Assembly: GCA_039680175.1 (NCBI GenBank)
Contig: JBDKTO010000074.1
Span: 124,001 to 188,000, forward strand
Source: Veillonellales bacterium
GTDB lineage: Bacteria > Bacillota > Negativicutes > JAAYSF01
DNA: 64,000 nt
Reading direction: 5' to 3'
The notes under the pieces were generated by a model, which saw only the letters and a list, made by a program, of their open reading frames with translations, made no database searches and was not told the origin of the DNA. The translations under genes and the position numbers were made by a program. The stretch's first letter is position 1; each line of letters starts with the position of its first letter. Positions 42,396 to 50,451 of this stretch are shown one piece after another.

Positions 42396-43331
42396 ATGAA
42401 AAAATTTAAATTTATTTTAAAACGATTATTACAAATAATCCCCATGCTGATCATAGTTACTATTTTAGCCTTTGCCTTAAGTAATATATCATCTGGTGAT
42501 GTGGCGGAGATAACGCTACGCAGCCAAGGATTGGAAGTTACTGATAAAAGCATTGCAGCAGTACGGGAAGAGCTGGGGTTGAATGCGCCGCTTCCAGTTC
42601 AGTATGGTAACTGGCTGAAGAAAGCAGTTTCACTTGATTTTGGGATGTCTTTCCAAACTAAAAAGCCCGTTGCCGATGAAATACTCTCAAGATTCCCCGC
42701 GACTCTTAAGCTGGCGATAGCGGCAATGTCTATTTCCGTTCTGCTGGCTGTACCGATAGCGCTTATTTCAGCTCGCTACAAAGATTCGTTTCTTGACCAC
42801 TTTTTCAGAATTGTGACTACTGCCGGCGTGACAATGCCGGATTTTTGGCTAGGTTTAATACTTCTATATATTTTTGCAGTTCAGTTGAAACTGGTTCCGG
42901 TTATTTCCGGCAGCAAACTTCAGAACATATTGCTGCCGGCATTTACACTTAGCGTTCAACACGCCGCCATATACATAAGAATTTTAAGAAATAATCTCAT
43001 TGAAATTAGTCATTACGATTATGTGCTGGCGGCAAGAGCAAGAGGGCTTAGCAAAAATGCAGCATTGCTGAAACATGGATTGAAAAATGCGGTACTTCCC
43101 TGTATAACATTGATTGGAGTAGACTTTGGCAAATTATTAGCAGGACAGTTTGCCTGTGAAACCATTTTTTCCTGGAACGGGATAGGGAAATTTGCGGTTG
43201 ACAGTATTAGACTTAAAGATTTACCGGTTATTCAAGGCTATATAGTGATTGTTGCGATAACTTATATTACCATCAATCTTTTGCTGGATATTCTATATCT
43301 TTATCTTGATCCTAAAATACAAATTGAATAA
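42396..43331 (+). CDS. Nik/Opp-type ABC permease 1
   Basis: 311 residues, six membrane segments. Family marks: an N-terminal hydrophobic helix then FALSNISSGDVAE, DFGMSFQTKKPVADEI, and the inner-loop motif YDYVLAARARGLSKNAALLKHGLKNA (EAA loop) that docks on the ATPase. NikB/OppB-type subunit of a nickel, metallophore or peptide importer. First gene of an AT-richer operon between the two leader copies. Confidence 0.88.
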   Translation: MKKFKFILKRLLQIIPMLIIVTILAFALSNISSGDVAEITLRSQGLEVTDKSIAAVREELGLNAPLPVQYGNWLKKAVSLDFGMSFQTKKPVADEILSRFPATLKLAIAAMSISVLLAVPIALISARYKDSFLDHFFRIVTTAGVTMPDFWLGLILLYIFAVQLKLVPVISGSKLQNILLPAFTLSVQHAAIYIRILRNNLIEISHYDYVLAARARGLSKNAALLKHGLKNAVLPCITLIGVDFGKLLAGQFACETIFSWNGIGKFAVDSIRLKDLPVIQGYIVIVAITYITINLLLDILYLYLDPKIQIE

Positions 43332-43360
43332 TCGTTTTGTTTGAGAGGAAGGGTCATAGT

Positions 43361-44230
43361 TTGAGAGACAGCATATTTTCTAAATTAAAGAAACAAAAAC
43401 TGGCGCTACTGGGCTTAAGCATCATAGGTGTTTTTATATTTGCGGGTATTTTTGCATCGACCGTGTCTCCTCACGATCCCTATGCGGTTGATCTCACCAA
43501 AAAATTACTTAACCCTTGTGCTGAATTCCCGCTGGGAACAGATCAACTTGGCCGCTGTATCTTGTCACGATTGATCTATGGAATCAGAACAAGTCTTTCC
43601 ACCGCAATTTTTGCCACGGTCATGATGCTGGTAATCGGCGTGCCTCTCGGCATTATTGCGGGTTATGTGGGCGGATGGCTTGATAATGTCATCATGCGTT
43701 TGGCTGATATCGCGTCAACCTTTCCGTCAGGTCTATTGGCCTTAGCTATTGTGGGCGTGCTGGGACCCAGTATCGTTAATATTATGATTGTTTTCATTTT
43801 AATTTGGTGGGCCCCTTTTGCCCGAATCGTACGCAGCATGGTTATTAAACTTAAAGAAAAGGACTTTGTAATGGCAGCCATTGCTGCCGGCAGCAGTCAT
43901 ACATCCATTATTTTAAAGCATATTACCTTGAATGCGATTTCTCCGATCATAGTATTGTCCACTCTTAGAATTGCTGCCGTTATTATGCATGTTGCCGGCT
44001 TTTCGTTTATTGGGCTTGGTTCACAACCGCCCATTGCCGATTGGGGCGTTATGTTGAGCGACAGCAGGCAGTACTTGACCTCTCATCCACTAATGCTGCT
44101 TTGGCCTGGGATGACCATCATGTTGGTCGTGTTTGCCTTTAATGTGCTAGGGGAGGGATTGAACGATGCACTTATCCCGTCTTCGGCCAATATGGCGGCA
44201 GTAAAGGAGGGTGACGGCCAACATGGCTGA
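43361..44230 (+). CDS. Nik/Opp-type ABC permease 2
   Basis: 289 residues from TTG 43361 (AGAGGAAGGG upstream; an earlier in-frame TTG at 43337 has no ribosome site). Family marks: SPHDPYAVDLTKKLLNP near the start, FPLGTDQLGRCILSRLIYG, EAA loop KDFVMAAIAAGSSHTSIILKH, and FSFIGLGSQPPIADWG. A NikC/OppC-type partner of the previous permease. Overlaps the next gene slightly. Confidence 0.88.
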   Translation: MRDSIFSKLKKQKLALLGLSIIGVFIFAGIFASTVSPHDPYAVDLTKKLLNPCAEFPLGTDQLGRCILSRLIYGIRTSLSTAIFATVMMLVIGVPLGIIAGYVGGWLDNVIMRLADIASTFPSGLLALAIVGVLGPSIVNIMIVFILIWWAPFARIVRSMVIKLKEKDFVMAAIAAGSSHTSIILKHITLNAISPIIVLSTLRIAAVIMHVAGFSFIGLGSQPPIADWGVMLSDSRQYLTSHPLMLLWPGMTIMLVVFAFNVLGEGLNDALIPSSANMAAVKEGDGQHG

Positions 44231-45008
44231 GCAGCCGATTCTATCCATAAAAAATCTAAAGACCTATTTTTATTTAGCAGAGCGAACGGTAAAAGCTGTA
44301 GACGGGGTTAACCTTGATGTATATAAAGGCAGAGTAACCGCAATCGTCGGCGGATCGGGCAGTGGAAAGTCGGTTATGTCTTTGTCGATCCTTAATCTGA
44401 TCGATCCACCGGGAAAAATTGTTGACGGGGAAATATGGTTTAACGGGGTTAACCTTAGAATTTTACGGGAACAACAGCTTTTGACAATAAGAGGAAAAGA
44501 AATATCTATGATTTTTCAAGACCCGATCAGTGCGATGAACCCTGTTCTTAAGATAAAAAGCCATCTGTTCGAGGTGATCCACAGCCATAGTAGAGCGATA
44601 AGCAATAAAGAGGCTTTATGTATGTCTAGGGATGTGCTAGCCCGTGTCGGTTTAAAAAGTGTCGATAAAATTCTGGAAAGGTATCCTTTTGAATTAAGCG
44701 GTGGTATGTGCCAGCGGGTTATGGTAGCGATGGGGGTGCTTGCTCATTCCCAGGTTTTGATTGCCGACGAGCCGACTTCATCGCTGGATTTGACAACACA
44801 AGTTGCAATACTGGAGGAATTGCTGCGATTAAGGAATGAAGGCATGGCTGTTATTTTAATAACTCATGATTTAGGAGTGGTTGCTCAAATGGCAGATGAC
44901 GTATATGTGTTAAAGGATGGAAAGATAGTAGACAGCGGCACCGTCTATGACGTGTTCGAATCGCCCAAGCATGAGTATACAAAATCGCTGCTTGCGTCAA
45001 TTTTTTAA
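44223..45008 (+). CDS. Nik/Opp-type ABC ATPase 1
   Basis: 261 residues from ATG 44223; an in-frame GTG at 44211 touches the AAGGAGG site and is less likely. Walker A GGSGSGKSV, Q-loop MIFQDPISAMNPV, signature LSGGMCQRV, Walker B LIADEPTSSLD, H-loop THD. NikD/OppD-type. The C-terminal tail is short. Confidence 0.88.
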   Translation: MAEQPILSIKNLKTYFYLAERTVKAVDGVNLDVYKGRVTAIVGGSGSGKSVMSLSILNLIDPPGKIVDGEIWFNGVNLRILREQQLLTIRGKEISMIFQDPISAMNPVLKIKSHLFEVIHSHSRAISNKEALCMSRDVLARVGLKSVDKILERYPFELSGGMCQRVMVAMGVLAHSQVLIADEPTSSLDLTTQVAILEELLRLRNEGMAVILITHDLGVVAQMADDVYVLKDGKIVDSGTVYDVFESPKHEYTKSLLASIF

Positions 45009-45016
45009 CCGGGGAA

Positions 45017-45973
45017 ATGGGTGAAAACGTGAATTTATTTGAAATAAAAGGCCTTTGTAAATGTTATAACAATAAAGCTACGCCGAAGGTATATGCCGTA
45101 AATAATATAAATTTAACCATCAAAAAGGGCGAAATTTTGGGACTTGTCGGCGAATCGGGTTGCGGTAAAAGCACTTTGGGAAAAATGTTGTTAAAGCTGG
45201 AGCAGCCGAGCAAGGGAAGAATCATTTTTAATCAGCAGGATATAACAGAGTATTCCTTTAATCAAATGCGAAAAATCAGAAACAAGATGCAGATGATCTT
45301 CCAAGGGAATGCCAATGCCTTTAATCCATATTTTACGGTAGAGCAAATTATTAGTGAACCCCTTAATAATTACAACTGGGAAACGAAAGCGAAAAAGCGG
45401 GAAAGAATCATTGCCATGCTGGAAAAAGTAGGGCTCAACCAAACCTATCTGACCCGATACTGTCATGAAATGTCCGGCGGACAAAGGCAAAGAGTAGGTA
45501 TTGCCAGGGCTTTGATTCTGAATCCGGAATTTGTTGTATGCGACGAAGCCGTTTCCAGCATTGATTATGCCATGAAAAGTCAGATATTAACGCTGCTAAC
45601 CGACTTAAAGCGACAGTTTGGTCTTACATATTTGTTTATTTCTCATGATATCGCTACCGTCAATAAGTTATGTGACAGGGTTGTTGTCATGTATCTTGGC
45701 AATATTGTGGAAATGATTCCCAGCGTCAATAACAAAGTACAGCACCCCTATACAAAAGCGCTGCTGGCTGCAACTCTTATTCCCAATCCGAGGCAAAGAG
45801 TGAAAAAGAGGGTGCTGTTTAAAGATACTGAAGAATTGAAAATACCGGAGAAAGGATGTGCTTTTCAAAATCGCTGCCTCTATGCCCAGGCAGTTTGCAA
45901 AGTTGAACAGCCGCTCTTAGTGCCGAAGAATAACGAGCATTATATTGCCTGCCATTTATGTCATAATAATTAA
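45017..45973 (+). CDS. Nik/Opp-type ABC ATPase 2
   Basis: 318 residues. Walker A GESGCGKST, MIFQGNANAFNPY, signature MSGGQRQRVGIARAL, FVVCDEAVSSIDYAMKSQIL, SHD. Its C-terminal extension carries the oligopeptide/nickel ATPase tail with four Cys (CAFQNRCLYAQAVC ... YIACHL), the usual FeS-type site in OppD/DppF proteins. NikE/OppF-type. Walker B has Ala-Val for the more common Pro-Thr. Confidence 0.88.
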   Translation: MGENVNLFEIKGLCKCYNNKATPKVYAVNNINLTIKKGEILGLVGESGCGKSTLGKMLLKLEQPSKGRIIFNQQDITEYSFNQMRKIRNKMQMIFQGNANAFNPYFTVEQIISEPLNNYNWETKAKKRERIIAMLEKVGLNQTYLTRYCHEMSGGQRQRVGIARALILNPEFVVCDEAVSSIDYAMKSQILTLLTDLKRQFGLTYLFISHDIATVNKLCDRVVVMYLGNIVEMIPSVNNKVQHPYTKALLAATLIPNPRQRVKKRVLFKDTEELKIPEKGCAFQNRCLYAQAVCKVEQPLLVPKNNEHYIACHLCHNN

Positions 45974-45995
45974 ATATTTGCGAGGAGAGAAGAAA

Positions 45996-47615
45996 ATGAA
46001 AAGAAACTTTATTACAACTACTATTGTATTGCTGCTTTGCACATGTTTATTTCTTACCGGCTGCAGTAAAAGTAATTCAACAGCAAGTAATTCGAATGAG
46101 CAAAAAGGTAAGGAAATTGTTGTGGCGATCTACCGCGATGGCGCTATTGATAAATTGGACGCCGCAAGTTATAATGGTCCGCATTTTTTATATAAGATGC
46201 TTTACGAAGGATTGGTGGAAGATGGCGGTGGCGGGAAGATACTGCCGCAGCTTGCCACCAGCTGGGATATTTCGTCGGATGGAAGAACCTATACTTTTAA
46301 GCTCCGCCAAGGAGTAAAATTTTCTGATGGTACCGATTTCAATGCGACAGCGGTTATTTTCAATTTAAAGAGATGGGTCAACAATGATAAAAATTCCATT
46401 TTGTCAGCGAATAACGTCGAGAGTATGGAAGCAGTCGATGACTATACCGTCAAAATTGTGTTTAAAGATGGTGCTTATCCCATTTTGTCGGAGCTGACAT
46501 ATCCGCGGCCTGTACGCTTTTTGAGTCCCGCTTCTATTGCCAAAACGGCAGAAAATGATAACAGCAAATTTACAAAACCCGTCGGCACAGGCCCGTGGAT
46601 GGTGGCGTCCTATATAAAAGATCAGGAATTTACACTTGTACCCAATCCCTACTACTGGGGTGAAAAGCCTAAAGTGAGTAAAATCACCTTTAAGGTAATA
46701 ACAGACGCTCAGGCAAGAGCTTTAGCCCTGGAAAGCGGCGAAGTTGATATTATCGGCGGGGATCTTATCGGCAAGATCCCGATGGAGAATCTGACAGAGC
46801 TGAAAGACGCGGGTAAATTCGGCATATATACCAAAGGAACAATGTGTTCTTACTTTATTGCTTTCAACCAGAATGTAGAAGCTTTTCAAGATAAAAACGT
46901 GCGTTTGGCCATGAACTATGCCATTAACAAACCAAGTATTGTCACAAACCTGTTTGATAATATCGGTTCTTGCGCGAACGGTTTGTATCAGCCAGGAGTT
47001 CCTTATACTAGCAATGAGAACAATTACGGTTTTTCTAATGATAAGGAAAAAGCAAAGCAATTATTGGATGCTGCCGGCTATACAGATACAGACGGTGACG
47101 GCATTCGCGAAAAGGACGGAAAGAAGCTGGAGTTTAACTTTTTATTAACAACAGGGGAATTCCCTGAATGGAAGCAGCTGGCAGAATTTATTCAGTCTGA
47201 GTTTGAAAGTATTGGCATAAAAGTAAATCTTAACATTCTGGATAAAAATGGCTACGAAGAGGCAACAATGAATACAAAGGCCTTCGATATAGCCTTGATG
47301 CGAACATCTTCCGATTCATGGGTGCCTCACGGCTCATTGCTTGAAATGTTTTCCATCCAATCTAACAGCAAAGCAAAGGTCTGGTATGATAAAAGGCTTT
47401 ACAGCAACATTATAAAAACATTACATACTTTTGACGCAACAGAAAGGCAAATGAGTTACGATACGGTATTCGATTTTATTAGTGAAGAAGCGCTCACAAT
47501 TCCTATTTACTATCCAATTACCGCTTTTGCCGTTAATACCGATAAAATAAAAGGATTTGAAATTGGTGTTAATAACTATGCACCCATTGAATGGCAAAAG
47601 CTTGATGTAAAATAA
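45996..47615 (+). CDS. Nickel/oligopeptide-type binding lipoprotein
   Basis: 539 residues from ATG 45996 (GAGGAGAGA upstream). Lipoprotein signal with lipobox FLTGC (Cys about 22). SBP_bac_5 family layout: LYKMLYEGLVED, LATSWDISSDGRTYTFKLRQGVKFSDGT, VGTGPWMVASY, NPYYWGEKPKVSKITFKVI, and a C-terminal ISEEALTIPIYYP. The early DKLDAASYNGP stretch is closer to NikA/CntA than to peptide binders. It delivers nickel, cobalt or a metal-chelate to the permease pair. The choice among these is inference. Confidence 0.88.
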   Translation: MKRNFITTTIVLLLCTCLFLTGCSKSNSTASNSNEQKGKEIVVAIYRDGAIDKLDAASYNGPHFLYKMLYEGLVEDGGGGKILPQLATSWDISSDGRTYTFKLRQGVKFSDGTDFNATAVIFNLKRWVNNDKNSILSANNVESMEAVDDYTVKIVFKDGAYPILSELTYPRPVRFLSPASIAKTAENDNSKFTKPVGTGPWMVASYIKDQEFTLVPNPYYWGEKPKVSKITFKVITDAQARALALESGEVDIIGGDLIGKIPMENLTELKDAGKFGIYTKGTMCSYFIAFNQNVEAFQDKNVRLAMNYAINKPSIVTNLFDNIGSCANGLYQPGVPYTSNENNYGFSNDKEKAKQLLDAAGYTDTDGDGIREKDGKKLEFNFLLTTGEFPEWKQLAEFIQSEFESIGIKVNLNILDKNGYEEATMNTKAFDIALMRTSSDSWVPHGSLLEMFSIQSNSKAKVWYDKRLYSNIIKTLHTFDATERQMSYDTVFDFISEEALTIPIYYPITAFAVNTDKIKGFEIGVNNYAPIEWQKLDVK

Positions 47616-47679
47616 CGGCTCAGTAACGCTGCCATTTGCGTGAAAATCAGCAGAATTGGGAAAGCAGAGGTGGATATAA

Positions 47680-48423
47680 ATGAATTGCGAGCAACAACTT
47701 GTAACAAATTGGACGGACGGCTCCTGCAACTATAGCAATATAATCAAGAAAGAATTAAACAGCTTTAAAAAGCAGGCATGGACTGATATTATTCTTAAAA
47801 ATGCTGGAAAAACCAAAAGAATGGATATTCTTGACGTGGGTACCGGACCGGGGTTTTTCGCAATACTCATGTCACAGGCGGGTCATAATGTGACGGCTAT
47901 TGATTATACCGAGTCAATGATCAATGAAGCAAGAGCAAATGCAAAAAATGCAGGCATAATTGCCGATTTCAGAGTGGCTGATGGACAGAATCTGGAATTC
48001 GGCAACGACAGCTTTGATCTTATTATTAGCAGGAACGTTACCTGGACTCTACTTGATACCCGCAAAGCATATGATGAATGGAAAAGAGTGCTGCGACCTG
48101 ACGGTAAAATTATCGTATTTGATTCTAATTGGAATATAAGGTTATTCAATGAAGAATACATGAAAAAATATCGGGAGGATGAACATGAGTACAAAGACTT
48201 ATTTGGCGAAGAACCCCCTCAATATACTGAGAAAATGATAAGCTTTAGGAAAAATATGCCTATGTGCCAAAGGCTCAGACCGCAATGGGATTTAAGTACA
48301 CTTATAGAACTTGGCTATAAAAAAATCTATTGTGAAATGGATATAGGAGATAGGGTCTACGACGAAAAAGAAAAGATCATAAATCGTTCTACGCCTATGT
48401 TTATGTTGGTTATCGAAAAGTAA
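47680..48423 (+). CDS. SAM-dependent class I methyltransferase
   Basis: 247 residues, cytoplasmic. SAM-binding motif ILDVGTGPGFFAILMSQAGHNVTAID (about 47-72), post-motif DFRVADGQNLEF and the Rossmann strand FDLIISRNVTWTL; UbiE/small-molecule type. It is the last gene of the Nik-like cassette, with the same AT-richer composition. It may modify a metallophore or tetrapyrrole handled by the importer; the substrate cannot be read from the sequence. Confidence 0.85.
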   Translation: MNCEQQLVTNWTDGSCNYSNIIKKELNSFKKQAWTDIILKNAGKTKRMDILDVGTGPGFFAILMSQAGHNVTAIDYTESMINEARANAKNAGIIADFRVADGQNLEFGNDSFDLIISRNVTWTLLDTRKAYDEWKRVLRPDGKIIVFDSNWNIRLFNEEYMKKYREDEHEYKDLFGEEPPQYTEKMISFRKNMPMCQRLRPQWDLSTLIELGYKKIYCEMDIGDRVYDEKEKIINRSTPMFMLVIEK

Positions 48424-48500
48424 CTGTTGTGGATGAAATCAATAAAACCTTTTCATTGTATATCAGCTCAATCCGTCTGTTGTGATTTAGCTGATAAGGG

Positions 48501-48530
48501 TTGACGGTTACATAAAAATTGTGGGATAAT
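48501..48530 (+). promoter_or_regulatory. Promoter of the propeller/ECF/CobN2 operon
   Basis: TTGACG (48501-48506), 18 nt, GATAAT (48525-48530). Identical to the Nik operon promoter. The palindrome TATTGCA-N4-TGCAATA follows at 48542-48559. Confidence 0.7.
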
Positions 48531-48621
48531 ATTTTTATAATTATTGCAAGAATGCAATAGCTTCGCAGATTTATCCCGATGTTTCGTTGCAACCTTTAAA
48601 AATAGCATACTGTACAAATAG

Positions 48622-48676
48622 AGCCATGAAGGTTTAGCTCACCTAGAAAGGTGGGTTATTTCTTTATGGCTTTTTT
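48622..48676 (+). terminator. Attenuator-like two-stem terminator, copy 2
   Basis: Same structure as at 42221 (outer stem AGCCATGAAG / CTTTATGGC, inner hairpin, T6). It stands directly ahead of the propeller gene. Confidence 0.75.
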
Positions 48677-48707
48677 GATAAATGGTTTTATTGTGGTACC
48701 AAAGGAG

Positions 48708-50429
48708 ATGTTTGCCGTCATAGATTTATTAAAGTTGAAGTTACTGAGAAGCAGCTTGGTGCTCCTTTTATTGGTGATTGCCACTTTAAGCGGAGGATGC
48801 GGAGCAGATGCATCAGCCGATATGCAGGGGATATTTACTAAGAATGGCATTATGCTCATGAATGCCGTCAAACCGGGTGACATTCCGCAAGAGATAGTTG
48901 TGCGGGTCAATGGCGAGAGTAAAGAAATTCAGTGGCAGATCATGGGTGGGAAAAATTTGATTCTGGCGGAATTTTGGGAGCCATGGCAAAATTATGAAAT
49001 TGAGATAAATGGCCGGAAGTGGAACGGCACGGCTCCCCTTACTCCTACAGCGGCGGTACTGGCTACTGGAGAGCTGGGGAAATTGGACGAAACGCCTTCC
49101 TTAAAAGAGTGGTCGCCGGTGGTTTATGAAGATGTGGCGGTTTCTCCTGATGGCCGATTTATCGGGATCGCGTCCTTTGATCATAAGATATACCTATATG
49201 ATAATACCGGGAAAAAATTGTGGGATTACGGGATACCGGATGGAGTAGGGGTAGCCATTGCTTTTGCCCGCGACGGGTTGTCACTGTTTGTGGGAGAATC
49301 CAGTCCGGAAGCCAATTGTTATGCCTTTGATACCTTATCTGGGGAAAAACTGTGGCAGTATAGTTTTTCCGGGGACATCGGCAGTGACAGTACGCCGAAA
49401 TGGAACAACCGGCCTAAAATTACCAGTATCGCTGTTATGGGGAATCAGGTTGTTGCTAGTGCGGAATATACGCAGCGGGTGACAGAACGTTTAGCTGGAA
49501 AGGCAGTTGTAAAATATGTGACCAATTGTCTGATCCGGGCATTTGACAGCAGGACGGGAAGCAGTAATTGGCGTTATCCTCAGGCGGAAACGATGGATAC
49601 AGGAGTATCCCGGCTGACTTTTTCCGCCGATGGCAGCAAGCTGGCGTTTGCCAATCACTCCTGGAGTAAAGGCCAGCGTTATTTGGATGGCAGTATCCGG
49701 ATTTTGGACGGAGCTACTGGTGGTGTATTAGGTATTCACCAGTTAGAAGAACCAAAAGATGGTCAATGCAATTATATCGGCATCTTTGATGGGATTCATA
49801 TCTCGCCTAATGGCCGTTACCTGGCCGTTGTGACTGCGGATAATCGGGGAATGCTGTTTGATATCAGTCATATTACCATTGAAAACTCCGAGCAAGGTGC
49901 CAGCACCGAATTTCCTTTGTTATGGCTTCGGCAGATTAGTAATGTCCAGCGCATCGGCGGTGTGCCTGTCTATGCTTACGGGAATACGGCTCACACGACA
50001 GATGACGGACAGGTTCTCTTTATGACCGGTGCTACTTTTTTGGCCGACAAAACGGCTACCTCCGGAGCACCGCCCTTTGTACATCCCGATTCAACGACTT
50101 TGTTTTTTTATCGCAGCAATGGTGAATTAATCTGGAAATGGCAGTCTGACGGGGGTATCGGCAAGCTGAGATTTTCCGGAGATGGCCGTTATTTGGTCTT
50201 ACCGATTTACCATAACTATATTACCCGGAAAAAAGATAAAGCCGGTCTATATTGTTTCGATTTAACAGCGGCACAGGGGAAAAATCTGCTATGGTTTTAT
50301 CCTTTGGAAGGGATAGCGGTAACAACGGGAATTGCCGAAAACGGAACAACGGTTGCCGGAGTGGAAGTGCCGGTCCGGCAGTCCGATGATACACTGCTGG
50401 GAACACACCGGCTTCATATTTTACAGTAA
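48708..50429 (+). CDS. Extracytoplasmic beta-propeller lipoprotein-like protein
   Basis: About 573 residues from ATG 48708. AAAGGAG abuts this ATG, so the start is uncertain; in-frame ATGs further up would overlap the terminator. Hydrophobic signal with a lipobox-like LSGGC. Then WD40/PQQ-type repeats: YEDVAVSPDGRFIGIASFDHKIYLYDNTGKKLWDY, LSGEKLWQY, LTFSADGSKLAFA, IHISPNGRYLAVVT, KLRFSGDGRYLVLP. It should sit outside the inner membrane as a binding or scaffold protein for the ECF transporter encoded next. Confidence 0.8.
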   Translation: MFAVIDLLKLKLLRSSLVLLLLVIATLSGGCGADASADMQGIFTKNGIMLMNAVKPGDIPQEIVVRVNGESKEIQWQIMGGKNLILAEFWEPWQNYEIEINGRKWNGTAPLTPTAAVLATGELGKLDETPSLKEWSPVVYEDVAVSPDGRFIGIASFDHKIYLYDNTGKKLWDYGIPDGVGVAIAFARDGLSLFVGESSPEANCYAFDTLSGEKLWQYSFSGDIGSDSTPKWNNRPKITSIAVMGNQVVASAEYTQRVTERLAGKAVVKYVTNCLIRAFDSRTGSSNWRYPQAETMDTGVSRLTFSADGSKLAFANHSWSKGQRYLDGSIRILDGATGGVLGIHQLEEPKDGQCNYIGIFDGIHISPNGRYLAVVTADNRGMLFDISHITIENSEQGASTEFPLLWLRQISNVQRIGGVPVYAYGNTAHTTDDGQVLFMTGATFLADKTATSGAPPFVHPDSTTLFFYRSNGELIWKWQSDGGIGKLRFSGDGRYLVLPIYHNYITRKKDKAGLYCFDLTAAQGKNLLWFYPLEGIAVTTGIAENGTTVAGVEVPVRQSDDTLLGTHRLHILQ

Positions 50430-50451
50430 GGCTTGATTGGAGAAGCAGGGC

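Larger units (their letters stand above)
48482..48842. repeat. Long direct repeat, copy 2
   Basis: Matches 42081-42366 with scattered mismatches, including promoter, palindromes, terminator and the 5' coding part of the propeller gene. This is the complete copy. Confidence 0.9.

Noticed and set aside
42081-48842. Insertion sequence or composite transposon
   Set aside because: No transposase, terminal inverted repeats or short target duplications were seen; the flanks are direct copies of a leader plus gene start, which fits segmental duplication better.
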